From Symbiobacterium thermophilum (GTDB taxonomy: Bacteria; Bacillota; Sulfobacillia; DYFQ01): a stretch of DNA of 64,000 nucleotides. Positions within the stretch are counted from its first letter, which is position 1. Each line of letters opens with the position of its first letter. The notes beneath the pieces are model-generated. The model was not told where the DNA came from and ran no database searches. It saw only the letters and a program-made list of their open reading frames with translations. Positions 52,767-62,378 of this stretch are shown one piece after another. The translations under genes were made by a program, and so were the position numbers. The stretch covers positions 1 to 64,000 of the forward strand of contig DYFQ01000009.1 of assembly GCA_020725105.1 (NCBI GenBank). Reading direction: 5' to 3'.

Positions 52767-54730
52767 CGCCCATCTTGCCGCACATTCGCGGCCCGGAGGA
52801 CGTGAAGGCCCTCCGGCCGGACGAGTGCGCCGCCCTGGCCCGGGAGATGCGGGAACTCATCGTGGACGCCGTGTGCAGGAACGGGGGTCACTTCGCCCCC
52901 AATCTGGGCGTGGTCGAGCTTACCATCGCGTTGCACCGGGTGTTCTCCAGCCCCCGTGACAAGATCCTGTGGGACGTGGGGCACCAGTCCTACCCGCACA
53001 AGCTGCTGACGGGCCGCGCCTCCCGGATCCACACGGTGCGCCAGCACGGAGGTCTGTCGGGCTTCTGCAAGCGTTCCGAGAGCCCCCACGACATCCTGGA
53101 GGCCGGCCACGCCTCCACCTCCATCTCGGCGGCCCTCGGCCTGGCCAAGGCCCGCGACCTGCGGGGCGAGGACTTCCACGTGGTGGCCGTCATCGGCGAC
53201 GGCGCCATGACGGCGGGGATGGCCTACGAGGCGATGAACAACGCCGGCCACCAGAAGACCAACCTGATCGTGGTGTTGAACGACAACTCCATGTCCATCG
53301 CCCCCAACGTGGGGGCGATCTCGTCTTACCTCAACAAGATCCGGAGCCACCCGGCCTACAATCGCTGGAAGCACGAGGCCGGGCGGGTCCTGAAGCGCAT
53401 CCCCTGGGCCGGCGAGAGCCTGGCCGGCTGGGCCGACAAGATGAAGGACAGCCTGAAGTACCTGCTGGTGCCGGGGATTCTCTTCGAGGAACTGGGATTC
53501 ACCTACCTGGGTCCGGTTGACGGCCACCAGATCGAAGCCGTGGAAAACGCCCTCCGCCAGGCGATCAGGACGTCGGGGCCGGTGCTGGTTCACGTGCTGA
53601 CCCAGAAGGGCAAGGGCTACCGGCCGGCGGAGGCGGACCCTGACGCCTGGCACGGGCCGGGGCCCTTCGACCCGGAGACGGGGCAGTTCATCAAGAAGCC
53701 CGGGCCTCCCACCTATAGTAAGGTCTTCGGTCAGACCCTCGTGGAACTGGCCGCCGCCGACGAGCGGATCGTGGGTATCACCGCCGCCATGCCGTCCGGA
53801 ACGGGGCTCGACCTCTTTGCCAAGGCCTTCCCTGACCGGTACTTTGACGTGGGCATCGCCGAGCAGCACGCGGTAACCTTCGCGGCGGGACTGGCCATGG
53901 GCGGCCTGGTTCCGGTGGCGGCCATCTACTCCACCTTCCTGCAGCGGGCCTACGATCAGGTGATCCACGACGTCTGCCTGATGAACCTGCCGGTGGTGTT
54001 CTGTCTCGACCGGGCCGGGCTGGTCGGCGGCGACGGGGCGACCCACCAGGGCGTGTACGACCTGACCTACCTCCGCTGCCTGCCCGGGATGGTGGTCATG
54101 GCCCCCAAGGACGAAGACGAGTTGCGGCGGATGCTCAAGACGGCGGTGGAGCACGCCGGCGCCGGCCGGGGCCCCATCGCGCTGCGTTACCCCCGGGGGT
54201 CGGGGCGGGGGGTCGCCCTTACCCCCGTGGAGGCCGTGGAGCCGCTGGAGATCGGCCGGGCCGAAGTCCTCCGGGAAGGTGAGGACGTGGCCCTGCTGGC
54301 GGTGGGGCCCATGGCCTACTTCGCCCTGGAGGCCGCGGCGGCGCTGGAACTCGAGGGCATCGAGGCCACCGTGGTCAACGCCCGTTTTGTGCGACCCCTC
54401 GACGGCGACCTCGTCGAGGCGGTAGCCCGGCGCTGCGGGCGCCTGGTCTGCGTCGAGGAACACGTGGTGCGGGGCGGGTTCGGCTCCGCCGTCCTCGAGG
54501 AACTCTCCGCCCGCGGGCTGAGGGGGATCCGCACGCGGCTTTTGGGCCTGCCTTCCGCGGTGATCGACCACGGCGACCCGAAGCTTTTTTACCGGGAGTT
54601 CGGCCTCACCCCACCCCAGATAGCGGAGGCGGCCAGACAACTGGTGCGCCCCCGCGTGGTGCGGGCGGTCGGCCACCGGCAGGTGGCGGGCGGGGCGACG
54701 GCGGGCTCGGACGGCGCCAGCCAGTCGTGA
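52763..54730 (+). CDS. dxs: 1-deoxy-D-xylulose-5-phosphate synthase
   Basis: This 655-residue thiamine-diphosphate enzyme catalyses the first step of the MEP isoprenoid pathway. FAPNLGVVELTIALHRVF, ILWDVGHQSYPHKLLTGR, the TPP motif GDGAMTAGMAYEAMNNAGHQKTNLIVVLNDNSMSI, FEELGFTYLGPVDGHQIE, DVGIAEQHAVTFAAGLA and CLDRAGLVGGDGATHQGVYDL are present. It uses thiamine diphosphate as cofactor, so the thi genes just upstream supply it. Start overlaps oapA. Confidence 0.96.
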   Translation: MTPILPHIRGPEDVKALRPDECAALAREMRELIVDAVCRNGGHFAPNLGVVELTIALHRVFSSPRDKILWDVGHQSYPHKLLTGRASRIHTVRQHGGLSGFCKRSESPHDILEAGHASTSISAALGLAKARDLRGEDFHVVAVIGDGAMTAGMAYEAMNNAGHQKTNLIVVLNDNSMSIAPNVGAISSYLNKIRSHPAYNRWKHEAGRVLKRIPWAGESLAGWADKMKDSLKYLLVPGILFEELGFTYLGPVDGHQIEAVENALRQAIRTSGPVLVHVLTQKGKGYRPAEADPDAWHGPGPFDPETGQFIKKPGPPTYSKVFGQTLVELAAADERIVGITAAMPSGTGLDLFAKAFPDRYFDVGIAEQHAVTFAAGLAMGGLVPVAAIYSTFLQRAYDQVIHDVCLMNLPVVFCLDRAGLVGGDGATHQGVYDLTYLRCLPGMVVMAPKDEDELRRMLKTAVEHAGAGRGPIALRYPRGSGRGVALTPVEAVEPLEIGRAEVLREGEDVALLAVGPMAYFALEAAAALELEGIEATVVNARFVRPLDGDLVEAVARRCGRLVCVEEHVVRGGFGSAVLEELSARGLRGIRTRLLGLPSAVIDHGDPKLFYREFGLTPPQIAEAARQLVRPRVVRAVGHRQVAGGATAGSDGASQS

Positions 54731-54736
54731 GCCCGG

Positions 54737-55630
54737 ATGAGGGTGGTCGGGGGCGGGGCAAAGCGTCAGCGCCGGGTCAGGCTTGACCGCCTGCTGGTGG
54801 AGCGCGGCCTCAGCCCGTCCCGGGAACGCGCCCGTGGCGTGATCCTCGCCGGCCAGGTCTTCGTCGGGGGCCGTCGGGTGGACAAGGCGGGCGCGCTGGT
54901 GGACCCCGGGGTCGAGGTCGAGGTCCGCTCGGACCCGATTCCCTACGTCAGCCGGGGGGGCGTCAAGCTCGCCGCGGCGCTGGACGCCTTCGGAGTCGAT
55001 CCCGCCGGCCGGGTCTGCCTTGACGCGGGCGCGTCCACCGGCGGCTTCACCGATTGTCTGCTGCGGCGGGGGGCCCGGCTGGTGTACGCCGTGGACGTGG
55101 GGTACGGGCAACTGGCGTGGACCCTCCGGCAGGATCCCCGGGTCGTGGCCATCGAGCGCTGCAACGTCCGCCACCTGGACTGGCCCGGCCTCCGGCGGCG
55201 AGCCGCCGCCGCGGGGGGGCGGCCGGACCCGGCCCGGCCTGATCTGGCCACCATCGACGTCTCCTTCATCTCCCTGGAGAAGGTACTACCCGCCGTCTCC
55301 CGGCTCCTGGCCCCGCCCGGCACGGTGGTTGCCCTGGTGAAGCCCCAGTTCGAGGTGGGGCGGGGCCGCGTCGGCCGCGGCGGCGTGGTCCGCGACCCGG
55401 CGCTGCACCGGGAAGTCCTGGAGCGGGTCTGCGCTGCCGCCGTTCGCCTCGGCTACCGGGTTCGGGACGTGGCGGCGTCCCCGCTGTTGGGACCCGAGGG
55501 CAACCGGGAATTCCTCGCCCACCTCGAACTGGCGCCGCCCGGCGAGCAGGCGGCGGCTGTTGCGGACCTGGCGGCCCGCCTCGACCGGGCCGTGGCCGGC
55601 TCCGGCGGCACTTCTCCGGAGCAGGGCTGA
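54737..55630 (+). CDS. tlyA: TlyA-family rRNA 2-prime-O-methyltransferase
   Basis: This 297-residue protein has an N-terminal S4 RNA-binding domain ([31 protein letters not shown]) and an FtsJ/RrmJ methyltransferase domain ([77 protein letters not shown]). It follows dxs by six bases as in many Firmicutes. The next usual genes (argR, recN) are absent here. Confidence 0.93.
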   Translation: MRVVGGGAKRQRRVRLDRLLVERGLSPSRERARGVILAGQVFVGGRRVDKAGALVDPGVEVEVRSDPIPYVSRGGVKLAAALDAFGVDPAGRVCLDAGASTGGFTDCLLRRGARLVYAVDVGYGQLAWTLRQDPRVVAIERCNVRHLDWPGLRRRAAAAGGRPDPARPDLATIDVSFISLEKVLPAVSRLLAPPGTVVALVKPQFEVGRGRVGRGGVVRDPALHREVLERVCAAAVRLGYRVRDVAASPLLGPEGNREFLAHLELAPPGEQAAAVADLAARLDRAVAGSGGTSPEQG

Positions 55631-55657
55631 CCGCGCGCCGGGCGACGGGGCACTACT

Positions 55658-55665
55658 TGTATAAT
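55658..55665 (+). promoter_or_regulatory. Promoter -10 of the DtxR-family gene
   Basis: TATAAT (55660-55665) directly preceded by TG, with no good -35. A start near 55672 would place the GAGGA ribosome site at the very beginning of the message. Confidence 0.5.
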
Positions 55666-55686
55666 GGCAGCGAGAGGACGGTCGGC

Positions 55687-56358
55687 ATGGCGACCCTTTC
55701 TCGCAGCGCCGAGGATTACCTCAAGTGCATCTACAAGCTGGCCCGGTCGTCGACGCTGGTGACCACCTCCTCCATCGCGGCCGGCATGGCCGTGAGCATG
55801 GCGTCGGCCACCAACATGGTCAAGCGCCTGGCCCAGCTGAGACTGGTCGAGCACGCCCCCTACCAGGGGGTCATCCTGACCGACCGCGGGCGCCGGGTGG
55901 CCCTGGAGGTGATCCGCCACCACCGGCTCCTCGAACTGTTCCTTTCCGAGCATCTGGGCTTTGACCTGGACCGGGTGGACGACGAGGCGGAACGCCTGGA
56001 GCACGTACTGTCGGAAGAACTGGAGGCCCGCATCGACAGGTTGCTGGGCCATCCCACCCTCGACCCCCACGGCCATCCCATTCCCACCCGGGAGGGCCGG
56101 GTCGAGGAGATCGACTATCCGACCCTGGCGGAACTGGAGCCCGGAACGGTCGGCTTGATCCGCCGCGTGTCAGACAGCCGGGCCGACCACCTGCGGGTCC
56201 TCGCCGCGGCGGGCCTGGTGCCCGGAGCCCGGATCATGATCGTCGCCAGGGACCCCGGGTCCGACGCCACCGACCTGGTGGTGGGCGACCGCCCGGTCCG
56301 CATCGACCGGGACCTGGAGCCCGCCCTGTCGGTGGAACCCCGGCCGGCGGAGGATTAG
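55687..56358 (+). CDS. DtxR/MntR-family metal-dependent regulator
   Basis: This 223-residue protein has a winged helix (LSRSAEDYLKCIYKLARSSTLVTTSSIAAGMAVSMASATNMVKRL), a dimerisation/metal domain with VIRHHRLLELFLSEHLGFDLD and a C-terminal FeoA/SH3-like domain (about 145-215). It has the three-domain DtxR/IdeR build rather than short MntR. It should repress iron or manganese uptake when metal is bound. The ATG is behind GAGGAC. Targets are not in the window. Confidence 0.9.
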   Translation: MATLSRSAEDYLKCIYKLARSSTLVTTSSIAAGMAVSMASATNMVKRLAQLRLVEHAPYQGVILTDRGRRVALEVIRHHRLLELFLSEHLGFDLDRVDDEAERLEHVLSEELEARIDRLLGHPTLDPHGHPIPTREGRVEEIDYPTLAELEPGTVGLIRRVSDSRADHLRVLAAAGLVPGARIMIVARDPGSDATDLVVGDRPVRIDRDLEPALSVEPRPAED

Positions 56359-56483
56359 GCCCGCAAAAAGGCCGCCACAATGGCCCAAAAGAGCGATGGC
56401 AGCGCCCGCCCAGGACGCGCTATGCTACCGGCGGGGAACGTGCGCCCGTTCCCCGGAGTGCGCTCGGCCTGGAGGGAACGCTC

Positions 56484-57224
56484 GTGCCATTGGTTGAGAC
56501 GCTTGCCCGCCCTGCTACCCGTGCCGCCGATGGCTCCGGTCCCACCGTCATGGTGGTCGACGACGAGCCCTCCATCGTTCAGGTCATCCAGGCTTATCTG
56601 GAGCGGGACGGCTACCGGATGGTCACCGCCAACGACGGGATCAAGGCCATGGAGGCCTTCCACCGGACCCGCCCGGATCTGATCATCCTCGACCTGATGC
56701 TGCCCGGGCTATCCGGAACCGACGTCTGCATCAACGTTCGCAAGCAGTCCCAGACACCCATCATCATCCTCACCGCCAGGTCGGACGAGACCGACAAGAT
56801 CGTCGGGCTGAAGCTTGGCGCTGACGATTACGTGACCAAGCCCTTCAGTCCCGGGGAACTGGCCGCCCGGGTCGAAGCGGTGCTCCGCCGGGTGAGGGGC
56901 GGCAGCTCCGAGTGCGACGTGGTGGCCTTCGGCGACCTGGTCATCGACTACCCGGCCTTTTCCGCCCGGCTTGACGGCCGGGAGGTGGACCTGACGCCCA
57001 CCGAGTTCAAGCTCCTGGAGGTGCTCAGCCGCCGGCCCGGCAAGGTGTTCTCCCGGCTGGAACTGGTGGACCGGGTTCATGGCTTCGCCTACGAGGGCTA
57101 CGAGCGGACCATTGACACCCACATCAAGAACCTCCGGAAGAAGCTTGGGGACGACGCCGCCGAACCCCGGTTCATCAGGACGGTCTACGGCGTGGGGTAC
57201 AAGTTTGAGCGCCCGGCGCGGTGA
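56484..57224 (+). CDS. OmpR/PhoB-family response regulator
   Basis: This 246-residue protein has a receiver domain with VMVVDDEPSIVQVIQAYL, phospho-acceptor Asp in LIILDLMLPGLSG, Thr/Lys in ILTAR and DDYVTKPFSPGEL, then a winged-helix DNA-binding domain (LTPTEFKLLEVLSRRPGKVFSRLELVD...TIDTHIKNLRKKLG...IRTVYGVGYKFE). The N-terminus is about 20 residues longer than usual. The GTG follows GGAGGG. The partner kinase gene overlaps its end. Confidence 0.93.
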   Translation: MPLVETLARPATRAADGSGPTVMVVDDEPSIVQVIQAYLERDGYRMVTANDGIKAMEAFHRTRPDLIILDLMLPGLSGTDVCINVRKQSQTPIIILTARSDETDKIVGLKLGADDYVTKPFSPGELAARVEAVLRRVRGGSSECDVVAFGDLVIDYPAFSARLDGREVDLTPTEFKLLEVLSRRPGKVFSRLELVDRVHGFAYEGYERTIDTHIKNLRKKLGDDAAEPRFIRTVYGVGYKFERPAR

Positions 57225-58353
57225 GCCAGGGGCGGCTTCCTTCCGGTCCCGCCTGACGGCAAGGCTTTCCGACCTGCCCGTCGGCCTGCAGGTCAAGCTG
57301 CTGGTGGCCATCATCGGGTTGGTCGCCCTGGGGATCGTGCTCACCAGCGCCCTGGCCGAGACCAGGTCCATTCTGGAGGCGGGCGCCCTGGCCCTGGCGG
57401 TGGCCGTCGGCCTCGGCCTGGTGATCGCCCGGCGGCTCACCGCTCCGCTGCGCCTGATGCGGGCGGCCGCCCTCAGAATGGCCAGGGGCAGCTACGGCGA
57501 GCGGGTTCCGGTGGCTTCCCGAGACGAACTGGGCGAACTGGCGTCGGCCTTGAACGCCCTGGCCGCGTCGCTGGAGCGGGCCGAGACCCTCCGGCAGACC
57601 ATGGTCGCCGACCTGGCCCACGAGTTGCGGACCCCCCTGGCGACCATCAGGGCCACGGTGGAAGCCCTGCGCGACGGGATCATGGAGCCCACGCCCGCCA
57701 CCCTGACCGCCCTTTCCGACGAGACGCTGCGCATCAGCCGGCTGGTGGGCGACTTGCAGGAACTCGCGCTCCTGGAGGCGGGCCGCCTGACCATCGACGC
57801 TCGTCCGGTGGACCTGGGCCGGGTGCTGGAGCGGGTGCTGGCCGTCAGGGAGCCGGACCTGGCCGCCAAGAAGCTCAGGGTCGACCGCGCCGTCCCTCCT
57901 GGCGGCGCCTGGGTGGTGGCCGACCCGGACCGTGCCACGCAGATCCTCCATAACCTGCTGGACAACGCGCTGAAGTATACTCCGGAGGGCGGCCGGATCG
58001 CCGTGGAGATGTGGATCGAGGAGGGGCTGCTGTTCACCCGGGTGTCCGACACCGGGCCCGGCATCGACCCCGGCGAGCTACCTCTGGTCTTCGAGCGATT
58101 CTACCGCAGCGACAAGGCAAGGAGCCGGGGGACCGGCGGAGTGGGACTGGGCCTCACCATCACGCGGAAGCTGGTGGAAGCCCACGGCGGAACCATCGTC
58201 GCCCGCAGTCGGCCGGGGCGGGGGACGGCTTTCATCTTCAGCCTGCCGGTGGCCCCGCCGCTTGCCGCGGCCGAGCTTCCGGCAGCGGGGCCGCGCTGGC
58301 CGCCCCGGCACGAGGTCCGGACCGGGCGGCCCGACGCGGCCAGCCGGCCGTAG
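57205..58353 (+). CDS. Membrane sensor histidine kinase
   Basis: This 382-residue protein has two close membrane helices (KLLVAIIGLVALGIVLTSALA and AGALALAVAVGLGLVIARRL) with almost no external loop, so it probably senses within the membrane or cytoplasm. HAMP (about 75-125), HisKA with LAHELRTPLATIRATVEALR, and HATPase_c with NLLDNALKYTPEGG, DTGPGIDPGELPLVFERFY and GLGLTITRKLVEAHGG follow. The TTG start, 20 bases inside the regulator gene after GGGG, is my best guess. The frame stays open upstream. Confidence 0.88.
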   Translation: MSARRGEPGAASFRSRLTARLSDLPVGLQVKLLVAIIGLVALGIVLTSALAETRSILEAGALALAVAVGLGLVIARRLTAPLRLMRAAALRMARGSYGERVPVASRDELGELASALNALAASLERAETLRQTMVADLAHELRTPLATIRATVEALRDGIMEPTPATLTALSDETLRISRLVGDLQELALLEAGRLTIDARPVDLGRVLERVLAVREPDLAAKKLRVDRAVPPGGAWVVADPDRATQILHNLLDNALKYTPEGGRIAVEMWIEEGLLFTRVSDTGPGIDPGELPLVFERFYRSDKARSRGTGGVGLGLTITRKLVEAHGGTIVARSRPGRGTAFIFSLPVAPPLAAAELPAAGPRWPPRHEVRTGRPDAASRP

Positions 58354-58368
58354 GGCCGGATTGGCGGG

Positions 58369-58899
58369 GTGGTGGTTCCGACGGGCGCTGCATGGAAAGT
58401 CGGGCTGGTCGTCTCGGCCGCCTTTCTCCTGGTGGTATTCGGCGTGGCCCTCCGCGGCGGGGGAGAGCGGGAAGCGCCCGTCGTCGGGCGACCGGCCCCC
58501 GACTTCGCCCTGGGCCTTTTCGACGGCGGCACCTTCCGCCTGTCGGAGGCGCGCGGGGCGGTGGTGGTGCTGAACTTCTGGGCGTCCTGGTGCGTGCCCT
58601 GCCGCCGGGAGGCGCCCATCCTGGAGCGGACGTGGCAGGCCTTCCGCGACCGGGGCGTGATCTTCGTCGGCGTGAACGTGCAGGACAACGAGGCGGCCGC
58701 CCGGCGGTTCCTGGCGGAGTTCGGCAAGACCTACCCCGCCGGACCCGATACCACCGGTCGCATCGCCGTCGACTACGGCGTGACGGGGATTCCCGAGACC
58801 TACTTCGTGGACCGGCGGGGGCGGATCGCCGTGAAGTGGGTGGGCCCCTTTCCTTCCGAGGCCCGGCTGCGGGCCATCCTCGAAGACCTCCTGCGCTAG
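58369..58899 (+). CDS. TlpA/ResA/CcmG-like membrane-anchored thioredoxin
   Basis: This 176-residue protein has an N-terminal membrane anchor (VGLVVSAAFLLVVFGVALRG) and a thioredoxin fold with active site NFWASWCVPCRREAPILE and cis-Pro loop TGIPETYFVDRRGRI. It reduces haem-binding cysteines of apocytochrome c, matching the ccmF and ccmH genes that follow. The GTG start is 15 bases after the kinase stop. Confidence 0.9.
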   Translation: MVVPTGAAWKVGLVVSAAFLLVVFGVALRGGGEREAPVVGRPAPDFALGLFDGGTFRLSEARGAVVVLNFWASWCVPCRREAPILERTWQAFRDRGVIFVGVNVQDNEAAARRFLAEFGKTYPAGPDTTGRIAVDYGVTGIPETYFVDRRGRIAVKWVGPFPSEARLRAILEDLLR

Positions 58900-58944
58900 G
58901 CCGCCGGCGGCCGGTGGGCCATGCCTGCGACCGGCGGGCGCTGA

Positions 58945-58952
58945 TGTACAAT
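58945..58952 (+). promoter_or_regulatory. Promoter -10 of the ccmF group
   Basis: TG directly before TACAAT (58947-58952), about 80 bases before ccmF, with no clear -35. It resembles the TG-TATAAT before the DtxR-type gene. Confidence 0.4.
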
Positions 58953-59035
58953 GATGGCTGCGCCGCCGGAAACGTGAGGCCCGGCAGAGAACCCGGGACC
59001 GCCTCCGTCGCGGTGCCGGGCCTGGGAGGGACAGC

Positions 59036-61037
59036 GTGGTTGCGGAGATCGGACAGGCATCCCTGGTAGCCGCGCTCGTGGCGGCGGGCTACGGGGTGCT
59101 TGCCCTGGCGCTTGGCAGCGCGCGGCGGGACCGCCGCTGGGTCGAGAGCGGCCGCGCCGCCGTGAGGGCGGTGGCCGCCCTGGTGACCCTGGCGTCGGCG
59201 GTCCTGTTCTACCTGCTGGCCACGGGCGACTTCAGCGTGGCCTACGTGGTTCGCACGACCACGCTGGCACTCCCCCTCTTTTACAAGCTGGCGGCCTTCT
59301 GGGGCGGGCAGGCGGGTTCGCTGCTCTTGTGGCTGTGGGTGCTGGCGGGCTATGCCTGGCTGGTCGACCGGTTGCACCGCGGGCCCGAGCAGGAAGGCCT
59401 GGTGTCGCGGGCGCTTGCCCTGTTGCTGGGGGTCACCGTCTTCTGGCTGGTCCTGGTGACCTTCGTCTCGCGGCCCTTCGCCCGTCTGGCGGTCGCCCCG
59501 GCCGACGGGACCGGGCTCAACCCCCTCTTGCAGCACCCGGCCATGGCCGGCCACCCGCTGGCCCTGTACCTGGGGTTTGTCGGGTTCGCCGTGCCCTGGG
59601 CCTTCGCCATGGCCGCCCTGTGGCAGGGCGACGGCCAGGGCGCCTGGATTCGCGTCACCCGCAAGTGGACCCTGGCGGCGTGGCTGTTTCTTTCATGGGG
59701 CATCCTGCTGGGTGGCCGGTGGGCGTACGTGGTCCTCGGTTGGGGCGGCTACTGGGGCTGGGACCCGGTGGAGAACGCGTCGCTGTTGCCGTGGCTCACC
59801 GCCACCGCGTTCCTGCACTCGGCCATCGTCCAGGAACGGCGGGGGATGTTCAAGGCCTGGAACGTGGGCCTCATCACCGCCACGTTCCTGCTGACCGTCT
59901 TCGGGACCTTCATCACCCGCACCGGGGTTGTCTCCTCGGTCCACGCCTTTGCCCGGTCGGCCATCGGGCCCGGTCCCGCTCATCTTCGCCCGCTCGGGAT
60001 GCCTCCGGGACGAGCAGGCGCTTGAGTCGGCCGTCAGCAAGGAGACGGGCTTCCTCCTGAACAACCTTGTCCTGGCCGGCTGGGCCTTCGCCGTCTTCTG
60101 GGGGGTGGTCTTCCCCATGGTCGCGGAGGCCCTCCGCGGGGTGCGGGTCTCGGTCGGGCCGCCCTTCTACAACCAGGTCTCCGTTCCCCTGGCCATCGCC
60201 CTGGTGTTTCTGATGGGCGCCGGTCCCCTCATCGCCTGGCGCCGGTCCTCCTGGACCAGCCTGCGGGACAACTTTGCCGGTCCGCTGGCCGTCGCGGCCG
60301 CGGGCGGGGTGGTCCTGGCGCTCCTGGGGGCCCGCAAGCCGGCCGTCCTGCTGGCGCTGGTGGCTTGCCTGTTCGTAGCCGGCACTCTCGGGCTGGAGTT
60401 CGTCCGCGCCACCCGGGTGCGGATGGCCGCGGCGGGCGAGGGGCCCTGGACGTCCCTCGCCGCGCTCCTGGTGGGGAACCGCCGGCGGTACGGCGGCTAT
60501 CTCGTGCACCTGGCCATCCTCCTGATCGTGGCCGGCGTTGCCGTGTCCGGCGGCTACCGGTACGAGGTCGACTGGACCAACGTGGTCCCCGGCCAGGCGC
60601 TTTCGTTGCCCCACGGCTACCAGCTGGTGTACGAGGGGCTGTACGAGCGCTACCCGCCCCACATGCGGGGGGCCGTCTACGCCGAACTCCGGGTGCTCCG
60701 CGACGGCCGTCCGGTGGCCTTCCTGCGCCCGCAGAAGCAGTTCCACGTGAGCACCGACTTTGAGGGTAACGACGTCACCACCGGGGTCGCGCTCCTTAGC
60801 ACCGCCGCGCGGGACCTCTACGTGGTGCTGACGGGCTGGTCGGAAGACGGCCGGACCGCCAGCTTCCGGGTGGACGTGAATCCCATGGTGGTGTGGTTGT
60901 GGGTGGGTGGCTTCGTGCTGAGCCTGGGCGCCGGCTGGGCCTTGTGGCCGGCGGGAACCTCTCCGGCGGCCGTCCGGGGGCGGGTCCGGGAGCGGGTACC
61001 CGTGACGGTGGCGGCGCCCACCCGGGAGCCGTCGTAG
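59036..61037 (+). pseudogene. ccmF: Cytochrome c haem lyase subunit CcmF, frameshifted with a small deletion
   Basis: The first frame (to about 59975) gives a normal CcmF start with FWGGQAGSLLLWLW, the WWD haem motif LGWGGYWGWDPVENASLLPW and FGTFITRTGVVSSVHAFARS. It then reads nonsense to a stop at 60023-60025. A second frame takes over near 60000 with LRDEQALESAVSKETGFLLN and continues to the end with VSVGPPFYNQVSVPLAIAL, typical of CcmF. Relatives have about 20-25 more residues, a membrane helix, at the join. So one deletion of about 65 bases has removed a helix and shifted the frame. As read, no functional CcmF is made. Confidence 0.85.
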
Positions 61038-61038
61038 C

Positions 61039-62364
61039 ATGGCCTGGCAGGGCCGGGCGCGGCGTCGGCGGTGGTTTGTGGCGGGAGCCGGGCTGGCGGT
61101 CGGGCTGGCCCTGTGGGCCGGTCTGGCGGCCAGGGGCACGCCCGCCCCGGAGGCGGGCGTGCCCCTGGCCGTGCTGGCCCACCCCGGACTTGCCGAGGTG
61201 CTGTACGCCGGAACCGATCAGACGCTCCTGCGCAGCACCGACGGGGGCGGCCGCTGGACGCCGCTGCTGGTGGGAGTCAGGGTCACCGCCCTCGCCTGGG
61301 CGCCGGGGCCGGACGGGGAGCCGGGGCTGTGGGCGGGCGGCCACGGTTTCCTGTACTTCAGCCCGGACGGAGGGGACGCCTGGCTCCCGGTCACCACGCT
61401 TGCCGGCCCGGACGTGGCGGGGCTGGCCGGCGCGGCCGGCGGACTGCTGGCGGCGCTCTCGGGTGACGGCAGGCTCGCCGTCTCCGAGGACGGCGGGACC
61501 TCCTGGCGAGTGGTGGCGCCGCCCCCCGGGGACGAGGGACCCCGGGCCGCCGCGGCGGTGGCCCTCCACCCGGCCCGGCCGGCGACGCTCGTCGTGATTG
61601 ACTCGCAGGGGGTGGCGTGGGCGACCCACGACGCGGGCCGGGCGTGGCGCCCCTGGGGCGCCCCGTTGCCCGCGCCGCTGCGGGCCCTCGCGCCTGAGGG
61701 GGCAGCCGGGGGCTGGCTCGCTGCCACCGGGACCGGCCGGCTATTCCGCACCCGTGACGCCGGTGATGCCTGGGAGCCGGTCGAACCGGCGGCCGGATCG
61801 GGCGAGCCGGTGGCGGTGTCGGCGGGGGCCGCGGGAACGCTGGTTGCCGACCTCAGGGGCCGGCTCTGGCTCCACCGGCCGGGATCCGGCTGGGCGGGGC
61901 TGAGCCTGGCGGCGAGGACCGGCCGCGGCGAGGCCGGGCGGCCCCGGGATCCGGTGGAGGTCCGGGTGCTGGCCATCTCCGGTCGCCTTCGCTGCCCCAT
62001 CTGCGCCGGGCTATCGGTGGCCGAGTCTGACACCTTTATCGCCGTGCAGATGCGGCGCCTGGTCAGGGAACTGGTGGAAACCGGCCGCTCGGAAGAGGAA
62101 GTGGTCGCCTACTTCGTCGACCGGTACGGGCCCGAGATCCTCTGGGATCCGCCAAAGCGGGGTATTCACCTGTGGGCCTGGTTGGCGCCGCCGGCCGCCC
62201 TTGTCGCGGGCTCCCTGGCGCTGGTCTACGCCGTGTCGAGCCGCGTCCGGCGGGCGGCCGGGGATCCTCCGCTGCCGGAAGCCGATCGGGACCGGGTCGC
62301 CCGGGCGCTACGGGAGTTCGGGTCTGGTGAGACCGGGAGGTCGGGGTCCGGCGAGGCCGGATAG
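61039..62364 (+). CDS. Asp-box beta-propeller fused to CcmH-type haem lyase domain
   Basis: In this 441-residue protein an N-terminal signal anchor (RWFVAGAGLAVGLALWAGLAA) is followed by a beta-propeller with five Asp-boxes (STDGGGRW 66-73, SPDGGDAW, SEDGGTSW, THDAGRAW, TRDAGDAW 238-245). From about 305 it becomes CcmH/CycL: LAISGRLRCPICAGLSVAES, with the CxxC that handles apocytochrome thiols, then YFVDRYGPEILWDPPKRG and a membrane helix (about 379-400). CcmH normally has its own signal peptide. Here the propeller provides export. The genes are in one frame without overlap signs. Confidence 0.85.
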   Translation: MAWQGRARRRRWFVAGAGLAVGLALWAGLAARGTPAPEAGVPLAVLAHPGLAEVLYAGTDQTLLRSTDGGGRWTPLLVGVRVTALAWAPGPDGEPGLWAGGHGFLYFSPDGGDAWLPVTTLAGPDVAGLAGAAGGLLAALSGDGRLAVSEDGGTSWRVVAPPPGDEGPRAAAAVALHPARPATLVVIDSQGVAWATHDAGRAWRPWGAPLPAPLRALAPEGAAGGWLAATGTGRLFRTRDAGDAWEPVEPAAGSGEPVAVSAGAAGTLVADLRGRLWLHRPGSGWAGLSLAARTGRGEAGRPRDPVEVRVLAISGRLRCPICAGLSVAESDTFIAVQMRRLVRELVETGRSEEEVVAYFVDRYGPEILWDPPKRGIHLWAWLAPPAALVAGSLALVYAVSSRVRRAAGDPPLPEADRDRVARALREFGSGETGRSGSGEAG

Positions 62365-62378
62365 AGAGGAGGGCGGAC

